A stretch of 32,844 bases of DNA, taken from NCBI GenBank assembly GCA_021108335.1, contig JAIORC010000354.1, forward strand, positions 1 to 32,844, written 5' to 3'. This DNA comes from Phycisphaerae bacterium (lineage in GTDB: Bacteria; Planctomycetota; Phycisphaerae; SM23-33). The position numbers and the translations under genes were made by a program. The notes beneath the pieces are model-generated. The model made no database searches and was not told the origin of the DNA. It worked only from the letters and a program-made list of their open reading frames with translations. How positions within the stretch are numbered: the first letter of the stretch is position 1; each line of letters begins with the position of its first letter. Positions 24,667-32,844 of the stretch are shown in pieces.

Positions 24667-25863
24667 ATGCAAAACAGGATACGGATAATTTTTGTCGATG
24701 ACGAGCGTAACATCCTGCAGGGCCTGCGGCGTATGTTAAGGCCCATGCGGGACAAATGGGACCTGGCATTCGCAAACGGCGGCAACGAGGCCCTGGAACA
24801 CCTCGCGGCGGAACCTTGCGACGTTATCATCTCCGACATACGCATGCCTCAAATGACCGGTGTGGAATTGCTGGAGAACGTTCGCCGCCGACATCCGCAC
24901 ATGATCCGCTTTGTCCTGTCCGGCCAGGCAGCCAGGGAAACCATCATCGACGCGGTCGGCCCAACGCATCAATACCTCGCCAAGCCCTGCGATGCCGAAA
25001 CGCTGAAAGCCGCCATCGGCAGGCTGGAAATGCTCCGGGATTTGCTGCCGGTCGAAAAACTCAGGGAGGCAATCTCGGCTTTGGAGTCTCTGCCGTCCAT
25101 GCCAAGTCTGTATGACGAACTGACGCGGCAACTCCGCGGGCCGGAGGTATCGGTCAAATCTGTCTGCCGGATCATATCGGCGGACATCGGGATGAGCGGC
25201 AAACTCCTGCAACTGGTTGGTTCGGGATTTTTCGGCCCGCCGCGGCACGTATCCACACCGGCTGAGGCGGCCAAGGTGCTGGGCATAGATATCATCAAAT
25301 CGCTGGCCCTTTCGCTCAATGTCCTGACGCCGTTCGACCCCGTCAAAATGGAGGGTTTTGCGATGGGGACATTGTGGAAGCACAGCACCACCGTAGCCGA
25401 CCACGCCAGGAAAATCGCCGAGTCCCAAGGCGCGGACAAAAAAACCGCCGACGCAGCCTTCATAGCGGGAATGCTCCACGACGTCGGGAAAATCGTACTG
25501 GCGGAACAATTGGCGGAGGATTATCGCTCGGCGGTCGCTTTGGCCCGGGCCGAGGGCGTTGACTCGTTGGAAGCCGAGCGGAGAATCTTCGGAGCCACCC
25601 ACGCGCAGGTTGGGGCGTATCTGCTTGGAATATGGGGGCTTGAAGATTCTACCGTCGAGGCGACAGCGTATCATCACTGTCCGTCGGCCGCCTCAAACTT
25701 CACAGACTTCACCGCACTGACAGCCGTCCACGTCGCCTACTGCCTGGACGAAGGCCGTGCCGTCGATACGGAATACCTCGCCAGGCTCGGCCTGGCCGAT
25801 AGCATGACCAAATGGCGGGATATCCGCCCGAAAGAAATACACAAGGAGCCAGCCAATGTCTGA
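24667..25863 (+). CDS. Response regulator with HDOD output domain
   Basis: A 398-residue protein. The receiver (1-120) has Asp11-Asp12, phosphoacceptor Asp57 (VIISDIRMPQMTGVELL) and Lys106 (YLAKPC). Residues about 138-335 are an HDOD domain (LPSMPSLYDELTRQL, AKVLGIDIIKSLALSL, FAMGTLWKHS). Unlike many HDOD proteins it keeps an HD pair, His271-Asp272, in MLHDVGKIVLAEQL, so hydrolase activity is not excluded. HDOD proteins usually act in signalling linked to cyclic di-GMP or cell behaviour. It overlaps the next gene by 8 nt (ATGTCTGA), implying translational coupling. Its receiver resembles that of the PP2C protein (LQGLRRMLRPMRDKWDLAF versus LEGLRRRLRPYRREWEIVF), so the two may share the same kinase. 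Confidence 0.92.
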   Translation: MQNRIRIIFVDDERNILQGLRRMLRPMRDKWDLAFANGGNEALEHLAAEPCDVIISDIRMPQMTGVELLENVRRRHPHMIRFVLSGQAARETIIDAVGPTHQYLAKPCDAETLKAAIGRLEMLRDLLPVEKLREAISALESLPSMPSLYDELTRQLRGPEVSVKSVCRIISADIGMSGKLLQLVGSGFFGPPRHVSTPAEAAKVLGIDIIKSLALSLNVLTPFDPVKMEGFAMGTLWKHSTTVADHARKIAESQGADKKTADAAFIAGMLHDVGKIVLAEQLAEDYRSAVALARAEGVDSLEAERRIFGATHAQVGAYLLGIWGLEDSTVEATAYHHCPSAASNFTDFTALTAVHVAYCLDEGRAVDTEYLARLGLADSMTKWRDIRPKEIHKEPANV

Positions 25864-26998
25864 GAGAATACTATTTGTGGACGATGACGCGAATCTTCTG
25901 GCGGGGTGCAGACGCACGCTGCGAGGCCTGTTTCACGTGGAAACCGCCGAGGGCGGCCAGGCCGGACTGGAACTGCTGACCAGCCAGGAACCCTTCGCCG
26001 TCATCCTGGCGGATATGCGTATGCCCGGTATGGACGGCGTGCAGTTCCTTTCAAAGGCTGCGCAAATTGCTCCCGACAGCGTCCGCATGATGCTCACGGG
26101 CAACGCCGACCAGGCCACAGCCATCGATGCCGTCAACGAAGGACATATCTTCCGGTTCCTCAACAAACCCTGCCCGAAAGAAACGCTCATCAAATCCATC
26201 GAAGCCGCCGTCGAACAACACAACCTCATCATCGCCGAGAAACAACTCCTGGAAGAGACTCTCAACGGCAGCGTCAAGGTTATGGTCGATATCCTTTCTC
26301 TGGTAAGCCCGATGGCGTTTGGCCGGGCCAGCCGGGTAAGGCGATACGTCCGGCATATCGCCGAGGCGCTTTCGTTGCCGAATGTATGGCAGATCGAGGT
26401 CGCGGCGATGCTTTCGCAGATCGGCTGCGTCTCCATGCCGGGCGACATTCTGGAAAAAGTATATGCCGATCAGGAGTTAACCGCGGAAGAACAAAAACTC
26501 TTCGCCTCGCATCCCGACGTCGGCGGACGGCTGATTGTCAACATCCCGCGGCTGAAGGAAGCCGCCCATATGATCGCCCGCCAGCAGGAGCCATTCTCGT
26601 GGGACAGCTCAGACCAGCAGCCGCACGAGCGCGATGCCGTCGCGGTCGGCGGGCACGTTTTGAAAATAGCCCTCGATTTCGACCAGCTTCTTGCCCGGGG
26701 AGTGGAACCGAAACTGGCCATCGCCAAACTTCGCGAACACACGGAAGTCTACGACACGGATATCGTCAATGCCCTGGCGAATCTGAATGTTAGCCCGGAC
26801 AAAACTCGCTTGCTTGCTCTGAAGGTCGAGGAACTCAATATTCACATGATCCTGGAACAGGATGTCCGTGCCGGCAACGGCAGTTTGCTGGTTACGAAAG
26901 GCCAGGAAGTAACCATCGCCATCCTGGAACACCTCCGCCGCTGGGCGCAGGGCATTGGCGTACAAGAGCCGATACGCGTGTTGGCTCCGAATTATTAG
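25856..26998 (+). CDS. Response regulator with degenerate HD-GYP domain
   Basis: A 380-residue protein. The receiver (1-120) has Asp9-Asp11, phosphoacceptor Asp53 (VILADMRMPGMDGVQFL) and Lys104 (FLNKPCP). Residues about 135-300 align with HD-GYP phosphodiesterases (AFGRASRVRRYVRHIAEALS, ELTAEEQKLFASHPDVGGRL). The metal-binding HD of the family is replaced: where LHDIGK is expected it has LSQIGC (Ser187, Gln188), and the GYP loop is replaced by EPFSWDSSDQQPHERDA. It therefore should not cleave cyclic di-GMP, and may bind a ligand or a protein partner instead. A C-terminal extension (about 315-380) contains EQDVRAGNGSLLVTKGQEVT. It is the last gene of the signalling operon. Confidence 0.88.
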   Translation: MSERILFVDDDANLLAGCRRTLRGLFHVETAEGGQAGLELLTSQEPFAVILADMRMPGMDGVQFLSKAAQIAPDSVRMMLTGNADQATAIDAVNEGHIFRFLNKPCPKETLIKSIEAAVEQHNLIIAEKQLLEETLNGSVKVMVDILSLVSPMAFGRASRVRRYVRHIAEALSLPNVWQIEVAAMLSQIGCVSMPGDILEKVYADQELTAEEQKLFASHPDVGGRLIVNIPRLKEAAHMIARQQEPFSWDSSDQQPHERDAVAVGGHVLKIALDFDQLLARGVEPKLAIAKLREHTEVYDTDIVNALANLNVSPDKTRLLALKVEELNIHMILEQDVRAGNGSLLVTKGQEVTIAILEHLRRWAQGIGVQEPIRVLAPNY

Positions 26999-27162
26999 CC
27001 CGGTGACGATTCTCGTGCGGCAATGCATCTTATTGCTCACAAGTATATGCGTCTCCGACCCACTTTCGCCTGGTCATTGTCAAACACGCTACCGACCGCC
27101 TCGGCGGAAAAGTAACGCTCGAAAGCATTCACTCCCAATTTAGCTGACGTTGAACAATCACC

Positions 27163-27303
27163 GCCGGATTTTGTCTCTTCATCAATCTGGTTTTCCAGTT
27201 TCCCATCGCAGACAGAATTTTCGGCAGAGACAGCCAGATTTTGTTTCTTCATCAATCCGAATTTTCCGGTTTTTCATCGCAGATGAGTTTTCGGCAGGCA
27301 CAG
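27163..27303. repeat. Imperfect tandem repeat, two 70-bp units
   Basis: Unit 1 (27163-27232) and unit 2 (27233-27303) share GATTTTGT-TCTTCATCAATC, TTTTCC-GTTT, CATCGCAGA and TTTTCGGCAG with a few substitutions and two 1-nt gaps. They lie in the 464-bp convergent gap between the signalling operon and the minus-strand operon. No known repeat family was recognised. The rest of the gap holds no convincing gene; a 16-codon frame at 27360-27410 has a ribosome-like site but no other support. Confidence 0.7.
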
Positions 27304-27462
27304 GTGTCACCATGCCACCCGCTGGTGTTTTGACAGTCTATCGGCAGAAAGGATTTGCCATGAGAAAGCCAACCATGCAAACCATCGCCGCCGGTGAAGC
27401 TTTCGTGTGATATGGTGCTATAAAATCCGCCCTACCGTTGTCGGCGACGACAGCAATAAGAA

Positions 27463-29592
27463 TCACCAACCGCCGGGGGCTTTGGATTTTTCTTTATCCT
27501 TTTTCCACTTCGGCAGATTTTTGTTCTTGTCGTCCTTCTTGCCGGACTTCTTGCCCTTGCCAGCCTTGCCTTTAACTGGCTTTTTCTTAGCTCGCTTCGG
27601 CTTGGGCATTGTGATTTTGCTGTGGGCGGTAACCAGGCCGGCCTTGGCAAATGTCTCGCCTGGCTCAGCCGTGAGTATGAACTTCACAAAATCCATTGTC
27701 GCTTCGTCGGCATTGGGCGAGACGTACATAACCACTTGCCGGGCCAATGAATACTTGCCAACCAATAGATTTTTCGGCGTCGGTAGAGCAGCCTTGCCAG
27801 CCGGGCCGATAGCCAGTACCTTTACGCCGGCCTGGGCAGTCTTCTTTGCCAGGTCGTTGACGTCGATAACGCCAATGCCGCCGGGGTTGCTGGCCACGAA
27901 ACCAATCACCGAATCTGCCGTCTTGCGATACTGCACGCCGCGGCATTTGTTGGCCTGCAGAATCTCGCGATGAAAATACTTAACCGCCGCATCCTTGGTC
28001 GGGTCCGGCGAATAGCGAACGATCTGGCTATTTTTGTCATTCTTGTTATTTTTGGTATTCTTGCCACCCGCCGTCTTGCCACCTTTGGCCGTTTTGCCGC
28101 CGGCCGTCTTGCCGGTCTGCCCCGCCCCAGCCACGTCAGCCCAGCTTTTCGCCTTGCCCCTGAAAACCTCCACAACCTGCTCAGCCGTGATGGATTTCAG
28201 CGGATTCTTCGGATTAACAATCACCGCCACGCCGCGGGCACCAAGAACATGCCGCACCGGCTTAGCCGCCGCCAGCTTCTCGCGGTAGGCGTCGCGGGTC
28301 TTTTCGCTCATAGCCCCGTCCAGCACAAGCAACTGCGGGCTGTTAGCCGAAACCTTCTCGCCAGCCGCCGCCTTCGCCCCAGCCGTAGCAAACCGCCCAA
28401 CCACCGCCCGCTCATCCCCAGCCGAATACTTCATCTGAATCACAGCCTCAGCCATCACATAATCCACCGCCAAACCATCCAGCAGTTTCTCACACCCCTT
28501 AGCCCCAACAACCCGAACCAGCGGCCCCTTGCCGGCCTTCATCTCCCGAAGGCGTTTTTTGCCGACTTCCTGCTTCTCAGCCCACGGCGTAATCAGACCA
28601 TGCTTAGCCGCAATCTTCGCACCCTCTTCACTAACGCAAAACTCGCAAAACTTCTTAGCCAGCGGCGGAGCCTTCGGGTGCAGATAAAGAATCAGCGGCT
28701 CAGCCAGCGGATAATCCTCCTGGATCGCCGGCTCCAACTTCGGCATAACAAACGGCCCCTTGTCCGTCTTGCCAATAGCCAGAACTTTAACATTCTTCAG
28801 CCCCTTAATCTTCCCACCACTATAAAGAAAAAATCCGATACCTTTGGGGTCTCCCCGAACTTTTCTGACAATTTCCTCAGCATTCTTGCATGGGACAAGA
28901 TCATCGCGATAGGAATGGCGGCGCATTTGCCTTGAAGTTTCCGACTCGCGCTGCCAATAGGTCATGCATTCCTGCTGAATAAAGTCTCTGCACCACGTTT
29001 TATCCAAAGGGCCATAGCATTGAATCGCAGCACCTGTACCACCAACGTCGGTCCACTTTTTCCCCTTGCCGTCCGGCCTGAATATGGTGCAGATTCCAAC
29101 ATAATCCAAATGGTCTATTGGATTGGAAGAGTTGACAATCACCACCACTTGTTTCTGGCCCAGGAGAAATTGCTGAGGTTGTACCGTCCCTGCGGGGAAA
29201 GTCCGACGTATGCATTGCTTGCCATGCCGCGTTGGTCTGGCATCATGAGCCAGAATAGCAAATGGATCGTCCCTGTCGCAGAAACGGCCAACACTGCCGT
29301 AATCATCGAAATTAACGTCCAGCTTCTCATTGTCAGAGAAAGCTTCCGCAAGTTCCTTAACGATACCAACAAAACGTTTACGATATTGGCCTCGGATTAC
29401 CACAGCCCCAGGCTTGGCAGGATTGGTCAATTTTGGGCCAGAACGAGAGAACGGCTTGTCTGGACTAACCCAGCCAACACACTTCTGCGCAATAGCATAC
29501 TCAGGATATACTGCCGTCTGTAACAAGACGACACCAAGTACCGTCATAAACAGGGAAGCTCTGTAAATATGGGGGCTTTTTACTCTTCTCAT
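27463..29592 (-). CDS. Exported protein with two PstS-like binding domains
   Basis: A 709-residue protein with a signal peptide (ASLFMTVLGVVLLQTAVYPE, cut after AIAQ or nearby). Two class II binding-protein domains are in tandem, about 40-345 and 355-670. Each carries the family block VVVIVNSSNP/VAVIVNPKNPLKSITAEQV, then W-x-DV-G, and a conserved segment before the end (PLILYLHPKAPPLAKKF, RQVVMYVSPNADEATMDF). In the second domain a Lys/Gly/Asn-rich insertion, about residues 489-520, sits after SWADVAGAG. The tail is strongly Lys-rich (about 675-709), which may bind nucleic acid, cell wall or polyanions. No ABC transporter genes are near. It is the last gene of the minus-strand operon. Ligand unknown; phosphate or another anion is the family expectation. 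Confidence 0.82.
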   Translation of the reverse strand: MRRVKSPHIYRASLFMTVLGVVLLQTAVYPEYAIAQKCVGWVSPDKPFSRSGPKLTNPAKPGAVVIRGQYRKRFVGIVKELAEAFSDNEKLDVNFDDYGSVGRFCDRDDPFAILAHDARPTRHGKQCIRRTFPAGTVQPQQFLLGQKQVVVIVNSSNPIDHLDYVGICTIFRPDGKGKKWTDVGGTGAAIQCYGPLDKTWCRDFIQQECMTYWQRESETSRQMRRHSYRDDLVPCKNAEEIVRKVRGDPKGIGFFLYSGGKIKGLKNVKVLAIGKTDKGPFVMPKLEPAIQEDYPLAEPLILYLHPKAPPLAKKFCEFCVSEEGAKIAAKHGLITPWAEKQEVGKKRLREMKAGKGPLVRVVGAKGCEKLLDGLAVDYVMAEAVIQMKYSAGDERAVVGRFATAGAKAAAGEKVSANSPQLLVLDGAMSEKTRDAYREKLAAAKPVRHVLGARGVAVIVNPKNPLKSITAEQVVEVFRGKAKSWADVAGAGQTGKTAGGKTAKGGKTAGGKNTKNNKNDKNSQIVRYSPDPTKDAAVKYFHREILQANKCRGVQYRKTADSVIGFVASNPGGIGVIDVNDLAKKTAQAGVKVLAIGPAGKAALPTPKNLLVGKYSLARQVVMYVSPNADEATMDFVKFILTAEPGETFAKAGLVTAHSKITMPKPKRAKKKPVKGKAGKGKKSGKKDDKNKNLPKWKKDKEKSKAPGGW

Positions 29593-29645
29593 TTACCTAT
29601 CTACCCTTGAGATTTAACAAATTGTCATTGGACAAGAGCATCTCT

Positions 29646-30587
29646 CTACTTCTTTTTAGTCTTTTTTGCCGGCTCCTTCTTTGCTGCCTTTTTCGCCGCA
29701 GCTTTCTTTGCCGCTGCCTGGGCTATCTGGAATAACTCCGAGCGAAGCTTTTTATCCGAGACATAGATACGCAAATATGCTTTCAGAACGTCGAGGTCGT
29801 CTGCTGTCGTCGGTCCCTTCTCATAATCATCGCCAATCGCTTTCTTCAGATTCGGCAAGCAGTTATCCCTAAGATCGCGGGCGGCTCTCTGTTCACTGTA
29901 TTTCTTGGACTTCTTGCGATTAGCTTCCAAGGCCGCTTCATACTTCTTGCGAATTTCTGGCTCCTTGATAGCCTCCGGGGCCACGCCAGCCGGATACCCA
30001 ACACCCCCCGGCATTAGATTCAAAAAAGGAACGTCTTTAGGATTCCACGAAGGGTCGATTATCTTGTTAATGCGTCGCCACAAGTGAAGCCTGTATTCTA
30101 CAAGCTGCTCGCGAAGGACTTGCCATTCTTTGCCAGAGACTTTTTTCCCGCTTGCATCCAGGTTCTTCCCCGATCCCAAGCGAATTTGGTTCACAAGTCC
30201 AAACTCGAAATCAAGACTCATCTTGTCCGCCAAAGGCAGGCAGTCCAACACCATTCGCTGGCACAAAACATCCTGTATTTGCTCGTCGCCAAACTCACAA
30301 GAAGTCAGCCAGTTCACGCAGGTCTGTATATCCTTAACGTAGCTCTTTAATTGTGCCGCTTGCGATGTCTGCGAGTAAGAAAGCCCATCGCCGATAGCCT
30401 TCAATATCCGCTGTCGCTCTGGTATAGGCACGTCGGCCATCTCCTCGATGGCTTTCAATCGTTGAGCAGCTTTGGATAGAATCTTCTGGTTTCCAGGGTT
30501 CTTTTTCTCTCCCGCAAACATAATATGACTCCCAAAACCAAGGGCCACAAGAGTCATGACCAGAACAACAAGTTTTTTGTGTTTCAT
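29646..30587 (-). CDS. Exported protein of unknown function with Lys/Ala tail
   Basis: A 313-residue protein that I do not recognise. The start is ATG at 30587 with AAGGAG 7 nt upstream; the frame to 30644 adds no signal character. The N-terminus MKHKKLVVLVMTLVALGFGS with cleavage near FAG indicates export. The body is charged and helical (ILSKAAQRLKAIEEMADVPI, QLVEYRLHLWRRINKIIDPS, KKYEAALEANRKKSKKYSEQ). The last 25 residues are an Ala/Lys repeat (AAAKKAAAKKAAKKEPAKKT). Similar Lys-rich ends occur in the downstream binding protein and in the TPR protein (NKKGKK), suggesting a shared site of action, perhaps on a negatively charged surface. It lies between the Ig-like gene and the double binding-protein gene. 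Confidence 0.72.
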   Translation of the reverse strand: MKHKKLVVLVMTLVALGFGSHIMFAGEKKNPGNQKILSKAAQRLKAIEEMADVPIPERQRILKAIGDGLSYSQTSQAAQLKSYVKDIQTCVNWLTSCEFGDEQIQDVLCQRMVLDCLPLADKMSLDFEFGLVNQIRLGSGKNLDASGKKVSGKEWQVLREQLVEYRLHLWRRINKIIDPSWNPKDVPFLNLMPGGVGYPAGVAPEAIKEPEIRKKYEAALEANRKKSKKYSEQRAARDLRDNCLPNLKKAIGDDYEKGPTTADDLDVLKAYLRIYVSDKKLRSELFQIAQAAAKKAAAKKAAKKEPAKKTKKK

Positions 30588-30721
30588 TGTATTACTCCTT
30601 GCATCGTTAAATGAACTACCTACCGGTAGTTTGGGTTGGATCATTCAGGGCCTCCGTTTTCGAAAGGCCATGATTGTCTCCTATATTGTCTAATACAAAT
30701 CAAACGATGGCAACTACATTC

Positions 30722-32122
30722 TTACGGCTTGGGATGCTCTGCGGTTACTCCGCCCTTCGACACGGTAGCCTTCTTGTTTCCGTCCACCACTATCCGATGC
30801 AGCAGACGCGTAAACTCCTCTGCAACAACCCCTCCGACGCTGTACAGCCATGGGATGTCCCACTCTAAAGTTCCAGCGGCGATATCCAATGGATATCTAC
30901 AGCCTACTGTATCGAGTTTGTCGAGTAAACATCCTTTGGTTATGCCCTTAGACTTAGACACGTCCGAGAGGAGAAACCCAGCCTTATGCGGCTCGTTGTA
31001 TTCATCTAGACTACCTTCTGTTTCAGCCTTGCATTCTCCCTCGTTCACCTTGATTTTCCAAAACGAAACATCTTTAGGAAGCAGATAAGTCTGGTTGATC
31101 ATGTAGACTCCGCAGAATCCGGGGAAATTGCCTTCCTTCGTTTTGACCTGATAGGCACCAGTGGGTTTTATCACAGCGATGGTTATCGTGAACTTGTTGC
31201 CATTTTTGTCTGTCAGAGATAGTGTAGCTTCGCCAGGCGTATCAGAGGCTGTGAATTCCGCCGTTCCCTTTTTCGGGTCGATATTCCTGAGTATCACCCC
31301 CCTGCCCGATACCCTCCACTTCAGATCTATCAAATCGCCAAGATTTGTACCCGGTGCCAGTTCGACGCCCAGGCTTCCCGTTTCTCCAACACCGAGTTTT
31401 TCCAGGCTTCTTCCAGCGAAATCATCGTCTGGTTTAATCTTGCCTCTAAAATTTTGTACTTTGACTTTTATGGAAGCGCTCAAATTCTTTCCATCAACTG
31501 TAGCTGTAGCAGTAATTGTTGGTTCGCCAACGGCCAACCCTTTGAGCGACACATCCTTCGTAGTACCTGCTACAACGGTAACTGAAGAGTAAGCAAGCTC
31601 GATTTCTCCGCTATGATTGGTTGAAAGCGTTACGCTGACATTTTCCGTAACGCCCAACACATTCACATGGAGTGTGCCTCCATTATCCCCAAGCAATACA
31701 ATGTCATCTCCCGTACCTGGCCCATTTACTTCCAAAGCAATGCGAGGCTCGTTTTTTTCTTCAAAAGTATTCCCCCACGTCGTAAGAGGTCCGTCGCCGC
31801 CGACGTATACCCCTGCGACGCTGTAGGTACACCCCCAACTCGTTGACCGACCGGAAAAAACGGCGGTCGCACCGTTCTTGGCGGTAAGTTTTACTCTACC
31901 CTGGTCGAAGGTCCGATCCGGTGCGCCGGAACCTCCTGTTACCTTCAAAACTTTACCAGGCTTCGTTGAGGTAAGGCTATCCGGAGCCGCAGTCCCGGCG
32001 GAATATTTGCCCGATTCGCCGCCAAGCTCATCCGTACTCGTTGCCGCAAAACCGTAACAGGCAACACCTAGTGCTACTGCAACCAATACTACTGACGCTA
32101 CTCGAAATCTTTTCTTACTCAT
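30722..32122 (-). CDS. Exported protein with bacterial Ig-like domains
   Basis: A 466-residue protein with signal peptide FRVASVVLVAVALGVACYGF (cut after AAT or nearby) and an AAAGGAAAG ribosome site. The central part contains Ig-like beta-sandwich sequence: about residues 145-225 (TLHVNVLGVTENVSVTLSTN, VVAGTTKDVSLKGLAVGEPT, ITATATVDGKNLSASIKVKV) resembles Big-type domains. A second such unit is at about 235-320 (KGTAEFTASDTPGEATLSLT). The C-terminal 140 residues have four cysteines and may form a separate disulfide-bonded domain. Its ATG overlaps the stop of the upstream TPR gene (TAATG), implying coupled translation. It is probably an extracellular structural or adhesive protein. After it, 30588-30721 shows nothing clear. 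Confidence 0.75.
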   Translation of the reverse strand: MSKKRFRVASVVLVAVALGVACYGFAATSTDELGGESGKYSAGTAAPDSLTSTKPGKVLKVTGGSGAPDRTFDQGRVKLTAKNGATAVFSGRSTSWGCTYSVAGVYVGGDGPLTTWGNTFEEKNEPRIALEVNGPGTGDDIVLLGDNGGTLHVNVLGVTENVSVTLSTNHSGEIELAYSSVTVVAGTTKDVSLKGLAVGEPTITATATVDGKNLSASIKVKVQNFRGKIKPDDDFAGRSLEKLGVGETGSLGVELAPGTNLGDLIDLKWRVSGRGVILRNIDPKKGTAEFTASDTPGEATLSLTDKNGNKFTITIAVIKPTGAYQVKTKEGNFPGFCGVYMINQTYLLPKDVSFWKIKVNEGECKAETEGSLDEYNEPHKAGFLLSDVSKSKGITKGCLLDKLDTVGCRYPLDIAAGTLEWDIPWLYSVGGVVAEEFTRLLHRIVVDGNKKATVSKGGVTAEHPKP

Positions 32123-32844
32123 TACTTCTTTCCTTTCTTGTTTGCCCGAAGTTTCGGGACTTCGTTATGCAACACTTTTTCGATATGTTTTCTCCACCCG
32201 CTATCACCTTGCGGATATCTACGGAGGAATTTCTTGCAGCTTTGTTCCGCCAGCGACTTGTTTTTCAATTCCACGGCCTCCAGAGCATAAAAGTACAACG
32301 CCCGCTCGGCTTCGCGGTGGTTGGGATATTTCATAAAGACGTATTTGTAGTGATCCATGGATTGGTGCGGATCCTGCGTGATATTGTAGATCAACACGCC
32401 GAGGCACATGATTGCGTCCGGCGTCCAGGGCAAACCGGCATACTTTTTGGCATAGAGACGTTTGTAGTATTCTATGGAGACATCCAGTTTTGTTTTCTGC
32501 TCAGAGTACGACAAGGCCAATCGCCACAGGCAGTAGCCCTTGACGGCCGCAGTTATCGGCTTCAACGCAGGATCGCCAGCCAGGAACCGCTCGTAGATAT
32601 CCACGGATATTTCCGGCCGTTGGGCGTGGAGATATGTGTCGGCAATTTTGATGGCCAGCTTCTGCCTGTCCGTTTTGGCAAGCCTGACGGCATCTACATG
32701 CCATGCGGGCACTTTTCGCCGGCAGCAAACTTTCATTATGTACAGACCGATTTTCTGCATATCGTAATTGGCGATTGCCCCTTCCACCGGACGAGCCGGG
32801 CCGCCGGCTTCGAACATCTTGCTGGCAACGTCATACTTCTCTTC
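32122..32844 (-). CDS. TPR-like protein (3' part, cut by window edge)
   Basis: The minus frame stays open to the window end (EEKYDVASK precedes the Met at 32817), so this is the C-terminal 240 residues of a longer protein. The sequence is a series of helical hairpins of tetratricopeptide type, for example YCLWRLALSYSEQKTKLDVS, DAIMCLGVLIYNITQDPHQS, HYKYVFMKYPNHREAERALY and AEQSCKKFLRRYPQGDSGWR. These are Sel1/TPR-like repeats used for protein contacts. It ends in a basic NKKGKK. It precedes and overlaps the Ig-like gene by one base. The N-terminal part, and so any signal or enzymatic domain, cannot be seen. Confidence 0.75.
   Translation of the reverse strand, partial: EEKYDVASKMFEAGGPARPVEGAIANYDMQKIGLYIMKVCCRRKVPAWHVDAVRLAKTDRQKLAIKIADTYLHAQRPEISVDIYERFLAGDPALKPITAAVKGYCLWRLALSYSEQKTKLDVSIEYYKRLYAKKYAGLPWTPDAIMCLGVLIYNITQDPHQSMDHYKYVFMKYPNHREAERALYFYALEAVELKNKSLAEQSCKKFLRRYPQGDSGWRKHIEKVLHNEVPKLRANKKGKK

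Noticed and set aside
27163-27303. CRISPR array
   Set aside because: Only two diverged units with no spacers and no cas genes.
27970-28935. Long plus-strand frame (321 codons) opposite the double binding-domain gene
   Set aside because: No ribosome site; composition is that of an antisense shadow, and the minus-strand gene has a signal peptide and family motifs.

Overview
The window most resembles a polysaccharide-degrading member of the Planctomycetota (Phycisphaerae-like), with Lentisphaerota as the main alternative. The reasons are short PEP-CTERM tails ending in RRRRK, single-copy prepilin-like proteins with a GFTLIELL start and a C-terminal H-x9-DG-type motif, a DUF4091 plus LamG enzyme, heparinase II/III-like and GH130 enzymes, and sugar-type GntR, LacI and IclR regulators. 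No rRNA, tRNA or CRISPR array was seen. The taxonomic call is inference from gene content.

Left part (1-19001), carbohydrate region. It opens with the 3' end of a DUF4091-DNRLRE-LamG protein, followed by a decayed PEP-CTERM tail. Two paralogous cassettes then point away from each other. The minus-strand cassette reads GntR-type regulator, DNRLRE/PEP-CTERM surface protein, two prepilin-like proteins, heparinase II/III-like lyase. The plus-strand cassette reads LacI regulator, DNRLRE/PEP-CTERM protein, prepilin-like protein, large secreted lyase-like protein, GH130 phosphorylase/hydrolase. In both, the PEP-CTERM gene is followed at the same distance by a strong hairpin and a conserved leader of about 140-170 nt before the prepilin gene. 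A minus-strand unit follows: IclR regulator, an internally deleted FAD oxidoreductase and an intact FAD oxidoreductase. The likely theme is sensing, surface capture and breakdown of a uronate- or mannose-containing polysaccharide.

Middle part (19527-26998), signalling operon on the plus strand. It holds a REC-PP2C (RsbU/SpoIIE-like) phosphatase, a periplasmic substrate-binding lipoprotein without any transporter, a membrane PAS-PAS histidine kinase, a CBS-pair protein, a REC-HDOD protein and a REC protein with a degenerate HD-GYP domain. Spacing is tight, and the last two genes overlap by 8 nt. The simplest reading is that the lipoprotein presents a ligand to the kinase, which phosphorylates one or more of the three REC proteins.

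Right part (27463-32844), minus-strand operon of exported proteins. It holds a TPR-like protein cut by the window edge, an Ig-like-domain protein coupled to it by a TAATG overlap, a Lys/Ala-tailed exported protein of unknown function, and a protein with two PstS-like binding domains. The second of these domains carries a Lys/Gly/Asn-rich insertion. The convergent gap at 26999-27462 contains a tandemly duplicated 70-bp unit.
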